From DAOTVC01 sp034437215 (lineage in GTDB: Bacteria; Chloroflexota; Anaerolineae; B4-G1; SLSP01): a DNA stretch of 6,357 bases. Position 1 is the stretch's first letter. Every line of letters begins with the position of its first letter. The DNA lies in the NCBI GenBank assembly GCA_034437215.1, contig DAOTVC010000111.1, positions 1-6,357 of the forward strand, written 5' to 3'. Below are positions 1 through 5,507 of the stretch, in pieces. Under the pieces are notes generated by a model. It had not been told where the DNA came from. It saw nothing but the letters and a program-made list of their open reading frames with translations, and made no database searches. The translations under genes and the position numbers were made by a program.

Positions 1-611
1 GCCACCAGGGCCGGAATGGAGGGGGGCAGGTAGACGTTCCAGATCAACTGCCACCAGGTGCAGCCGTCGATGATCCCCGCATCTACCAGATCACGCGGCA
101 CCTCATGGAAGGCTTGGCGCATGAGGAAGGTGCCGAAGGCGGATCCAAAATAGGGAATGGCGATGGCTAATCGAGTATCGTAGAGACCGAGCCAGCGGAT
201 GGTCGCGAAGTTGGGCGCCAGCAGCGCGGAGGTGGGAATCATCATCTGGAGCAGCACGAAGAAGAAGAGTTCCCGTTTGCCGAGAAAATCGAAGTGCGCA
301 AAGGCAAATCCGGCGAGCACAATCGTCACCAGCTGAACGGACAGAATGATCAGCACTACCACGATGGTGTTGATATAGTACCGTCCAAAGGGGGCCAGGG
401 ACCAAGCGCGGAAGTAGTTCTCCAGGGACAGGGTGTGGCTGAACCAGACGTCTCCCCGGCTGATGGGGTCGCCGGCAGGGCGAAACGAGGCCACCAAGGC
501 CCAGATCACCGGTACCGACCATAGGAGGGCCAGAAACGCTGTCACGAGGTTGAGCCCCCAGTGCCCTAAGCGCCTGAGAAAACTTTCGGAGCGGGAGGGA
601 CCGATGTTCAT
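1..611 (-). CDS. ABC sugar/glycerol-3-phosphate importer permease, UgpE/MalG-like (partial, 3' end outside window)
   Basis: Inner-membrane permease subunit of a CUT1-type ABC importer; with the UgpA-like partner it would form the channel for a sugar or glycerol-phosphate. I translated 203 codons from the ATG at 611; no stop is reached before the left edge, so the C-terminus is missing. Visible: a first membrane segment at about residues 20-42, further segments at about 80-105, 115-133 and 148-164, and a cytoplasmic EAA-type loop at 170-203 (EVPRDLVDAGIIDGCTWW and onward to LPPSIPAL) that docks on the ATPase. The stretch FLMRQAF-x-EVP-x-DLVDA resembles E. coli UgpE as I remember it. The start is decided by GGAGG, which lies in the last codons of the upstream permease gene, 9 bases before the ATG; only 4 bases separate that stop from this start, so the two genes are almost surely cotranscribed and translationally coupled. 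Oddity: the EAA core reads DAG...DGC instead of EAA...DGA. Substrate assignment is inference. Confidence 0.93.
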   Translation of the reverse strand, partial: MNIGPSRSESFLRRLGHWGLNLVTAFLALLWSVPVIWALVASFRPAGDPISRGDVWFSHTLSLENYFRAWSLAPFGRYYINTIVVVLIILSVQLVTIVLAGFAFAHFDFLGKRELFFFVLLQMMIPTSALLAPNFATIRWLGLYDTRLAIAIPYFGSAFGTFLMRQAFHEVPRDLVDAGIIDGCTWWQLIWNVYLPPSIPALV

Positions 612-615
612 CAGA

Positions 616-1509
616 TTAGACCTCCTTCCGCTCGGATAGCATGAAGTTGGACACCGTAAAAGCCAGCAACACGATCACAAAGATCACGGTGATGGCAGAC
701 GCAGTGCCGATATCCTGGTTTTCGAAGCGCTCCCGCCACAGGTCAAAGAGCAGGACCGTACTGGCACGGCTGGGCCCCCCACCCGTCAGAACAAAAATGT
801 GGTCGATGGTGCGAAAGGCATCGATGAACGCCACAATCGTAATGAAGACAGTGGTACGGCGCAGCAGGGGAAAGGTAATCTTCCATAACTGCTGCCAGCC
901 ATTCGCTCCATCCAGCGCGGCTGCTTCGTAGACAGCGTCAGGCAGATTCTGCAGGCCCGCCAGGTAGAAGACCATGTAGTAGCCGGCATTTTTCCAGATT
1001 GCTACAATCATCACCGATATGAGGGCCAGGTTAGGATTTCCGGTCCAGTTTTCGGGACCGCTATACCCCAGAAATTTGAGGGCCGTGTTGAAGAGGCCAT
1101 AGTTGGGGGTGAAGAAAAAGAGCCAGATCGTCGCTGCGCTCACCATGGGGAGGACCATGGGGTGGAAGAAGGCTAAGCGGGAGAGTGCGGTCCCCCGCAC
1201 CTTGCGGTTTACGAGCAGCGCGAAAAAGAAGCCGAGAACGATGCTGATGGGCACCGTGCCAAGCACGTAGTAGAGGGTGTTGACAATTACTTCCAGGAAG
1301 TAGGGGTCGGTGAAGAGGTCGACGTAGTTGCCGAAGCCGACGAAAGTGGGCTCGCGAAATCGAGCAATACTCATGCGCTGGAGAAAGAAGCTCTGATAGA
1401 GGGCGCGCAGCACGGGCCAGGCTGTAAAGAGGGCGACAAAGATGGCCGTAGGAAGGATCAGCAAGTAGGCCAAGAGTTGAGAACGTTTTTGGGAGGTCTG
1501 CATTCTCAA
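616..1509 (-). CDS. ABC sugar/glycerol-3-phosphate importer permease, UgpA/MalF-like
   Basis: First permease subunit of the importer, in the cytoplasmic membrane. The 297 residues match the usual UgpA length (about 295). Six membrane segments are visible: about residues 12-34, 74-100, 115-134, 161-184, 218-240 and 267-290. The EAA loop is canonical at 195-214 (EAAALDGANGWQQLWKITFP), and the TGGGP motif at 242-246 is typical of CUT1 permeases. LAYLLILP at the N-terminus, VGFGNYVDLF and the polar C-terminal tail SERKEV also resemble UgpA. Start choice: a TTG at 1509 lies 6 bases from AGGAGG, while an in-frame ATG at 1503 lies 12 bases away; I list the TTG for its spacing, but the ATG is nearly as likely and changes only two residues. 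The binding-protein gene lies upstream across a 182-base gap containing a strong hairpin; the UgpE-like gene follows after 4 bases. The family is secure; the ligand is not. Confidence 0.95.
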   Translation of the reverse strand: MRMQTSQKRSQLLAYLLILPTAIFVALFTAWPVLRALYQSFFLQRMSIARFREPTFVGFGNYVDLFTDPYFLEVIVNTLYYVLGTVPISIVLGFFFALLVNRKVRGTALSRLAFFHPMVLPMVSAATIWLFFFTPNYGLFNTALKFLGYSGPENWTGNPNLALISVMIVAIWKNAGYYMVFYLAGLQNLPDAVYEAAALDGANGWQQLWKITFPLLRRTTVFITIVAFIDAFRTIDHIFVLTGGGPSRASTVLLFDLWRERFENQDIGTASAITVIFVIVLLAFTVSNFMLSERKEV

Positions 1510-1512
1510 ATT

Positions 1513-1527
1513 CCACCTCCTGGGTGG
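1513..1527 (-). promoter_or_regulatory. Possible ribosome-binding-site hairpin of the UgpA-like gene
   Basis: In the minus-strand RNA, CCACC-CAGGA-GGTGG forms a 5-bp stem whose loop and 3' arm contain the AGGAGG that serves the UgpA-like gene. Folding would partly hide the ribosome binding site. The same 5' arm is next to TGACC, which can pair with bases in the neighbouring 12-bp hairpin, so the two structures may compete. The inverted repeat is seen directly; regulation is inferred, and a stem this short may be chance. Confidence 0.35.
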
Positions 1528-1530
1528 TCA

Positions 1531-1559
1531 GGGAGTGACCCCAACCAGGGGTCACTCCC
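1531..1559 (-). promoter_or_regulatory. Intercistronic hairpin between binding-protein and permease genes
   Basis: A perfect 12-bp inverted repeat, GGGAGTGACCCC and its complement, separated by the 5-base loop AACCA (written on the plus strand). It lies about 130 bases after the stop of the binding-protein gene and just before the ribosome binding site of the UgpA-like gene. No run of U follows it on either strand, so it is not a classic intrinsic terminator. In many ABC importer operons a stable hairpin at this place protects the upstream mRNA from 3' exonucleases or partly terminates transcription, giving excess binding protein; that role is inferred here. Confidence 0.7.
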
Positions 1560-1691
1560 GGTTTCAGAGCGTCGGAGTAGAAGCTTTAACCTCCTCCTCA
1601 CTCGTAGGCTTAACCTTTCCATAAGCGCGGTAGAGGGTCGAGATCTCGCCTCAACTGTTTTGCGCAGACGGGGGGTAACTTATCGACGAAC

Positions 1692-3035
1692 CTAGGGACA
1701 GAAGTCCGCGAGTGCAGCTTCTGCCTCGGCCTGGGCCTCAGCCATCGCTGCTGCAGGTTCCATATCGCGGTTGAAAGCGCGTTGCAGGTAGTCGTGGAAG
1801 ATGGTGCGCACCTCACCCAGATTTTGGGTCGCCAGCTCCCTGCCCGCGTACTGTAAAGCATCGCGGGTGTCGAGCGCCTGGGGTACCTCGACCACGTACT
1901 CCTGCATGGCCTCGGTCTCGTACGCGCTGGAGCGGTTGGCGACGTAGCCGGTATTGATACTGAAGTCGGCAACGTACTCGGGCTGGGTGATGAACTCCAC
2001 GAACTTCCAGGCCGCATCCCGCTTCTCTGCGGGTGCACCTTTGAGGATGTAGAAGTTTCCTCCGCCGGGAACGCTGGCATAGGTGCCTTCTGCTTCTCCC
2101 GGATAGGGCATGACGCCCACCTCGAAATCGGCCTGGTCCAAGATACCGGTCAGGCTGCCCGAGGAGTGAGCGATCATCGCCACCTGCTCACTGGCAAGAT
2201 CCGAGGGGTCCGTAGGCCAGCTCGCTTGTACGCCCGCCGGCATGGCCCGGTACTCTTCCGCAAGGTCGATGTAGAACTGGACGGCGGCAATCACATCGGG
2301 GTCGTCGAAGACGACCGTACAGTCATCCTCCAGGATGTTCTGCCCGCTGCCGATGGCTAGCGGCTGGAAGAGCCAGTAGGGCCAATCGGAGGAGATGTGC
2401 AGCCCCCAACGCGTGCTATCTCCCTCTTCAACGGTCAGCGTTTGAGCGGCTTCGGCCCAACTCTGCCAGCCGGTGGGCGCATCCAAGCCCGCTTCGTTGA
2501 ACATATCCACGTTGTAGTACATGACGACGGCGCTGCGTTGGAAGGGGATGCTCCAGAGCTGCTCATCGTAGTAGGAGTTGGATAGGAAGGCCGGTAGGAA
2601 GTCGTCCAGGTAAGCTTCGCCGTTCTCCATCTCGTTCACATAGTCGTCCAAGGGTACGATGTAGTCTGCGTTGATCAGGTCGTAGAGGCTGGTGGCCAGC
2701 ATCACGGCGAGCGCAGGAGGTTCCCCGCCCCCATCGATGGTGGTCTGAATGGCCGTCTGCACGTCCCCGTAGCCGCCGGAGAAGACCGGCTCAACGGTGA
2801 TGTAGGGATACTCAGCCTGGAAGTCCTCAATGTAACCGTTGAGGATACCGGCTATGGGAGCATCGACAGCGACCGGATAGAAGACCTGAATGGTCACGGC
2901 TTCTGGTGTCCCCTCACCTTCCGCTGTTTGCTCCTCCTCTGGAACTTCAGTGGTACCATTTTGGCAGGCCGTCAGAAGTAGAGAGAAGAGGAGTAGGCTA
3001 ACCAAGGTCCAATATAGAATATTTTTCTTCTGCAT
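1692..3035 (-). CDS. Extracellular solute-binding lipoprotein of ABC importer, UgpB-like (SBP_bac_1 family)
   Basis: Binds the substrate outside the membrane and delivers it to the permease pair encoded downstream. It has 447 residues, close to the usual 420-450. The N-terminus is a lipoprotein signal: basic MQKKN, a hydrophobic stretch to residue 21, then lipobox L-T-A-C with the lipidated Cys at 24, followed by an acidic linker (28-45) that tethers the domain. The mature part follows the family pattern: a VTIQVFYP first strand at 47, FQAEYPYITVEPVFSGGY at 72-89, MYYNVDMFNEAGLDAPTGW at 172-190, SSGSL at 291-295, GVMPYPG at 307-313, PGGGNFYILKG at 323-333, and TQPEYVADFSINTGY at 350-364. These last blocks resemble E. 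coli UgpB as I remember it (its SSGSL, GVGMMPY and KTGY blocks), so glycerol-3-phosphate or a related phosphodiester is a fair guess; another sugar remains possible. The ATG has a GGAG 6 bases upstream. It is the first gene of the operon, behind a good minus-strand promoter. Confidence 0.95.
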   Translation of the reverse strand: MQKKNILYWTLVSLLLFSLLLTACQNGTTEVPEEEQTAEGEGTPEAVTIQVFYPVAVDAPIAGILNGYIEDFQAEYPYITVEPVFSGGYGDVQTAIQTTIDGGGEPPALAVMLATSLYDLINADYIVPLDDYVNEMENGEAYLDDFLPAFLSNSYYDEQLWSIPFQRSAVVMYYNVDMFNEAGLDAPTGWQSWAEAAQTLTVEEGDSTRWGLHISSDWPYWLFQPLAIGSGQNILEDDCTVVFDDPDVIAAVQFYIDLAEEYRAMPAGVQASWPTDPSDLASEQVAMIAHSSGSLTGILDQADFEVGVMPYPGEAEGTYASVPGGGNFYILKGAPAEKRDAAWKFVEFITQPEYVADFSINTGYVANRSSAYETEAMQEYVVEVPQALDTRDALQYAGRELATQNLGEVRTIFHDYLQRAFNRDMEPAAAMAEAQAEAEAALADFCP

Positions 3036-3052
3036 CTCAATCTCCTTTCCTG

Positions 3053-3064
3053 TTCATCGATGAA
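3053..3064. promoter_or_regulatory. 12-bp perfect palindrome, candidate operator in the importer leader
   Basis: TTCATCGATGAA reads the same on both strands. It lies just upstream of the ribosome binding site of the binding-protein gene and far downstream of the predicted transcription start. A repressor bound here would act as a roadblock, or the RNA could fold on the binding site. No known operator consensus is matched with confidence. Confidence 0.35.
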
Positions 3065-3194
3065 TTGCCTCAGAGTCAGGTCCCTCTGATTTAGACCTCC
3101 TTTGCTTTAGGCGGGACCAGGTTATGGGGCAAGGCGAAAGATCTGCCGGAGACGAAGGGGTAGTCGGCTGGCTTTCCCCTCGCGTTCTTCCTTA

Positions 3195-3221
3195 AGTATA
3201 GAGCTATGAAGGGAGTGTCAA
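3195..3221 (-). promoter_or_regulatory. Predicted sigma-70-type promoter of the importer operon
   Basis: On the minus strand a perfect -35 TTGACA (3216-3221) is followed, after 15 bases, by TATACT (3195-3200), one base off the TATAAT consensus. The spacer is 2 bases shorter than ideal. Transcription would begin near 3188, leaving a 5' leader of about 150 bases before the binding-protein ATG. It is the best promoter match I found in the intergenic region and points the right way. Confidence 0.6.
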
Positions 3222-3336
3222 CTCGGATTTATGGTAGAGTAGGGCCGGGGGCGCAACCTGTGGCTCCCAAGCGTCTGTAAGAAAACAACTTCCCGACGTC
3301 GGATGCGCATGTGCCGCAGCGATCCTCTGGCAGTGC

Positions 3337-3356
3337 TTGAGGCATGCAGACCTCAA
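3337..3356. promoter_or_regulatory. Inverted repeat TTGAGG-N8-CCTCAA, candidate regulator site upstream of the pilus genes
   Basis: Two 6-base arms, perfect complements, are separated by 8 bases that themselves include the palindrome GCATGC. Centre-to-centre spacing of 14 bases is in the range used by dimeric helix-turn-helix regulators. It lies about 30 bases upstream of the weak -35 region proposed for the TadC-like gene. The repeat is seen; the function is inferred. Confidence 0.3.
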
Positions 3357-3381
3357 ACGCGCCCGGAGGAGCCGTTTCATC

Positions 3382-3411
3382 CCGACTTCAGCGAGTGCAG
3401 GAAGTTATACT
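3382..3411 (+). promoter_or_regulatory. Weak candidate promoter of the pilus operon
   Basis: TATACT at 3406-3411 is a good -10 element. The best partner, CCGACT at 3382-3387 with an 18-base spacer, matches only half of the -35 consensus, so an activator may be needed. Transcription would start near 3418, giving a short leader that contains the ribosome binding site of the TadC-like gene. Confidence 0.35.
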
Positions 3412-3438
3412 TTTACGAACCCTAAGGAGGGAGGTGTA

Positions 3439-4341
3439 ATGCTGGCTATGCAAGTGCTCTTTGGTTTAGTGGCCGCCGGAGGCGTCTGGCTGATCCTGAG
3501 CGCCTTCAAGAAGGCCCGGCCCCGGGTGCGGTTGGCCGATCCTGACGAGCGCCCGCTCCTGGACCGGCTCATGGAGACGCTCTTCGTGCCCGCCGGGCGG
3601 CGCGTGGCCCGTCTTTCCCGGCGCAACTGGGACGCGCAGCGCCACGACCTGGAGACACGTATCGCCCAGGCCGGATATCCGCCGCCCTTCACCTCGGCGG
3701 AGAACGTCCTCGGCTACCGCATCTTCACGGCCGCCATCTTTGCGGGCCTGGTAGGGCTCTTCGGGCTGCTGCTCTCCCTCTTCAGCCCCGGTCTGGGCGC
3801 CATCGCCCTGCCCCTGACCGTCGCGGCGGGTCTGCTGGGGCTGTTCATGCCCGACCAGGTCATCAACAACGCCATTCGGGAGCGCAAGGAGCAGCTCACG
3901 CTCGACGCCGCCTCGACGATGGACCGGCTGGCCATCTACGTGGCGGCCGGCTACGCGCTGCCGGTCGCGCTGCGGGAGCTCGCCACCCGGCCGGGGGGCG
4001 CGTGGATTGCCGAAATCCGCGGAATTGCCTCGGACTATGCGGTGACCGGCGACTTTCCCGGCGCCCTCGAGGCCGCGGCCCAGCGCAACGGGCGCCTGCC
4101 GGAGATCGTGGGCTTCACGGAGCGCCTGCGCTCCGCCTACGAGATGGGCGGCGGCGGGATTACCGACACGCTGCGGCGGATGTCGCAGGACGCCCGGGTC
4201 CGCATCCGGCTGCTGCTCACCGAGCGCGGTTACAAGAACGCCGTGCTGATGGTGATTCCCGCTTTCTTCGCCATCATCGCCATCGCGCTGATCCTCATCG
4301 CGCCCGGCGGCGTGCAGATGATCCAGGTGTTAGGGGGATAG
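3439..4341 (+). CDS. Tad/type II secretion F-family membrane platform protein, TadC-like
   Basis: Inner-membrane platform of a Tad (type IVb) pilus or related secretion machine; such proteins couple the assembly ATPase to pilin polymerisation. From the ATG at 3439 it has 300 residues, a usual TadC length. Membrane segments lie at about 3-22, 95-115, 119-137 and a C-terminal one at 269-288. The cytoplasmic T2SSF domain covers about 142-268; LETRIAQAGYP at 71-81 and PDQVINNAIRERKEQLTLDA at 138-157 are typical of TadB/TadC proteins. I chose this ATG because an AAGGAGGGAGG sequence ends 4 bases before it; the frame stays open upstream to a TTG at 3337, but that extension is polar, unlike the family and lacks a binding site. 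Normally TadB and TadC occur as a pair next to the TadA ATPase; here a single copy opens the cluster, with the importer diverging upstream. TadB versus TadC cannot be settled with certainty. Confidence 0.9.
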   Translation: MLAMQVLFGLVAAGGVWLILSAFKKARPRVRLADPDERPLLDRLMETLFVPAGRRVARLSRRNWDAQRHDLETRIAQAGYPPPFTSAENVLGYRIFTAAIFAGLVGLFGLLLSLFSPGLGAIALPLTVAAGLLGLFMPDQVINNAIRERKEQLTLDAASTMDRLAIYVAAGYALPVALRELATRPGGAWIAEIRGIASDYAVTGDFPGALEAAAQRNGRLPEIVGFTERLRSAYEMGGGGITDTLRRMSQDARVRIRLLLTERGYKNAVLMVIPAFFAIIAIALILIAPGGVQMIQVLGG

Positions 4342-4346
4342 GGGAT

Positions 4347-4361
4347 AAAGGAGGTGCTACG
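4347..4361 (+). other. Orphan ribosome-binding-like site
   Basis: AAAGGAGGT lies shortly after the TadC-like stop, and an ACG sits at normal start spacing (4359-4361), with an open frame to a TGA at 4452-4454. No ATG, GTG or TTG is at a usable distance. It may be the remnant of a short gene or a start lost by mutation, or simple chance in a purine-rich spacer. Confidence 0.25.
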
Positions 4362-4443
4362 GGAGAAGAGGTAGGGAAGGACGCGCTTGGCCGGTGGAGT
4401 TGGAATCGCTTATCAAATCAAACCATAAGGAGGTACAAGTCAC

Positions 4444-4593
4444 ATGTTACGTGATCGCAGAGGACAAGGATACACCGAGTACGTCGTGTTGCTGGCGGCG
4501 GTGCTCGCCATTGCCAGCATCGTCGTCGCCACCATTCAGCTGGTCGGCAACGTCTTCCAGCGCCAGCAGGGGCGCATCAACGCGCTGCCGTAG
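4444..4593 (+). CDS. Flp-type IVb pilin (major pilin candidate)
   Basis: A 49-residue protein: a basic 7-residue leader (MLRDRRG), then QGYTEYVVLLAAVLAIASIV and a short polar tail ending RINALP. It carries the Flp processing signature G/X4-E-Y exactly: cleavage after Gly7 would leave a 42-residue mature pilin with Gln at +1, Glu at +5 and Tyr at +6, followed by the hydrophobic helix that packs the pilus core. Small size, the position after a TadC-like gene and before two tadE-like genes, and an AAGGAGGT 9 bases before the ATG all support it. The next gene starts 2 bases after its stop. It would be the main polymerised subunit, processed by a prepilin peptidase (TadV/CpaA) not found in this window. 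No ribosome binding or start ambiguity; the Flp call is strong, the role as the major pilin is inferred. Confidence 0.9.
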   Translation: MLRDRRGQGYTEYVVLLAAVLAIASIVVATIQLVGNVFQRQQGRINALP

Positions 4594-4595
4594 CC

Positions 4596-5021
4596 ATGTT
4601 GAGCCGTAAACGCCGCGGGCAGGCCTACGTGGAGTTCCTCGTCGTGCTGCCGGGACTGCTGCTCCTGACGCTGTTGATCTGGGAGTTCGCCTACTTCTGG
4701 TGGGCACGCAACGTCACCGCCACGGCCACCTTCGAGGGGGCGCGGCAGGTGGCCGTCGGACGCCCGGCGGCAGACGGCTATCGGGTCTACGACGACATCA
4801 TGTTCACGGGGCTGGGGCGCATGGCCGAGGAGCACCAAGGAGGGTTTTCCCTGGCCGTGCGTCCCGCCTACCGCTCCGTCCAGGCGCGGGCCGACGTGCC
4901 CTATCGCTGGCCCACGGGCCTCGGCGCTCTGATGGGGGGCGGGTTGGAGTTGGAGTTGAAGTCAGCGGCCTTTTTCCGGCTGGAAGAATTCTATCCGGGG
5001 CCGCCGAACCACTTTGAGTAA
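4596..5021 (+). CDS. TadE-like pseudopilin (first copy)
   Basis: Minor pilin of the TadE family, 141 residues, anchored by one N-terminal helix. A basic leader (MLSRKRRG) is followed by QAYVEFLVVLPGLLLLTLLI: cleavage after Gly8 would place Glu at +5, as in Flp pilins. The membrane helix spans about 14-37 and ends in an aromatic-rich stretch (WEFAYFWWAR, 29-38). The periplasmic or surface part shows the TadE pattern FEGARQVAVGR (46-56) and ends with the family-style FYPGPP near 132-137. There are no cysteines. Its ATG comes 2 bases after the pilin stop with no good ribosome binding site of its own, so translation is likely coupled to the pilin. A second tadE-like gene follows after 29 bases. 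TadE proteins are needed for pilus assembly in other Tad systems, probably as initiating or tip subunits. Confidence 0.87.
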   Translation: MLSRKRRGQAYVEFLVVLPGLLLLTLLIWEFAYFWWARNVTATATFEGARQVAVGRPAADGYRVYDDIMFTGLGRMAEEHQGGFSLAVRPAYRSVQARADVPYRWPTGLGALMGGGLELELKSAAFFRLEEFYPGPPNHFE

Positions 5022-5050
5022 CCGGTTCAGGGGGAAGGAGGGAGGGTGAA

Positions 5051-5506
5051 ATGACGGCTGCTGGTGCTCCGGATGGCAGGGTCATGGACGCAGTGAAGCC
5101 ACTGCGAAAGGCGCGCGGGCAGGCCTACGTCGAGTTTGTGATGGTCTTGCCGCTGCTGCTGTTGTTGGTCGCGGGGGTGATCGCCTTCGGGCAGGCCTTC
5201 TACGCCAAGCTGGCGACCCAGGCCGCCGCCTGGTCCGGAGCCCGGCACGCCGTGGCGACGGTGAACAGCGGGCGCGGCTCCCAGCAAGCCTACCAAGCGC
5301 CCCGGCACGCCCTGGCCGGCTTCGGTCTCAACCCCGAGACCGCCCGCGTCCAGGTGTGGGGTTCGTGGAACCGGGGGGACGATGTGCGCGTGCAGGTCTG
5401 CTATCCCGTTCCCTGCTCCCCCGTCCCCTACGGAGATCTATTGCTCCCTACCGAGGTCGGTTCACAGATGGTCATGCCCACCTACCGCTGGAAGGCGAGG
5501 TGGTGA
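5051..5506 (+). CDS. TadE-like pseudopilin (second copy, long leader)
   Basis: Second TadE-family protein, 151 residues. It carries the same processing block, RGQAYVEFVMVLP, but behind a 23-residue leader (MTAAGAPDGRVMDAVKPLRK plus ARG) instead of 7-8; cleavage after Gly23 puts Glu at +5. The membrane helix is about 29-50, followed by the family pattern WSGARHAVATV (61-71). The C-terminal half contains CYPVPC (117-122), two cysteines five apart that could form a disulphide after export; the first TadE copy has none. It ends with TYRWKARW. The start at 5051 is supported by a very purine-rich AGGAGGGAGGG just upstream; an internal Met12 would shorten the leader but lacks such a site. It shares 17 identical bases with the first copy at the processing site (4614-4630 and 5114-5130), pointing to an old duplication. 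One base separates its stop from the next gene's start. Confidence 0.86.
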   Translation: MTAAGAPDGRVMDAVKPLRKARGQAYVEFVMVLPLLLLLVAGVIAFGQAFYAKLATQAAAWSGARHAVATVNSGRGSQQAYQAPRHALAGFGLNPETARVQVWGSWNRGDDVRVQVCYPVPCSPVPYGDLLLPTEVGSQMVMPTYRWKARW

Positions 5507-5507
5507 G

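Larger units (their letters stand above)
3036..3438. other. Divergent intergenic region between the importer and pilus clusters
   Basis: About 400 bases without a credible gene. Seen here: the importer promoter (3195-3221), a leader of about 150 bases with several short inverted repeats (AGGGG at 3156-3160 with CCCCT at 3176-3180; CAGAG at 3071-3075 with CTCTG at 3084-3088), a ribosome-binding-like AAAGGAGG on the minus strand near 3096-3103 with no start codon after it, the palindrome at 3053-3064, two adjoining palindromes (CCGACGTCGG at 3293-3302 and ATGCGCAT at 3303-3310), an inverted repeat at 3337-3356, and a weak plus-strand promoter near 3382-3411. The open frame upstream of the TadC-like start (from a TTG at 3337) shows no protein-family features and is taken as non-coding. 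Confidence 0.6.

Noticed and set aside
103..522. Minus-strand open frame inside the UgpE-like gene
   Set aside because: It overlaps the real permease frame, which has membrane helices and an EAA loop; the alternative is Arg/Pro/His-rich.
1531..1559. Intrinsic terminator of the importer operon
   Set aside because: The stem is strong but no U-run follows on either strand, and permease genes continue downstream.
1639..1648. Palindrome CGAGATCTCG as an operator
   Set aside because: It lies in the gap just after the binding-protein gene, away from any promoter, and is short enough to be chance.
3091..3103. Small leader gene suggested by AAAGGAGGT on the minus strand
   Set aside because: No start codon lies at a usable distance; a similar 12-base stretch before the UgpE-like start reflects a shared ribosome-binding sequence.
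3337..3438. N-terminal extension of the TadC-like protein from a TTG start
   Set aside because: The extra 34 residues are basic and polar with no family similarity, and the strong ribosome binding site is placed for the ATG at 3439.
4002..4454. Open frame overlapping the TadC-like gene and the pilin start
   Set aside because: Arg/Gly/Ala-rich composition typical of a GC-rich shadow frame; the TadC-like and Flp frames in the same DNA have clear family features.
5382..5507. Upstream extension of the TadG-like protein
   Set aside because: It lies inside the TadE copy 2 gene in another frame; the GAGG before 5508 and the GGQ motif near the start favour the short form.
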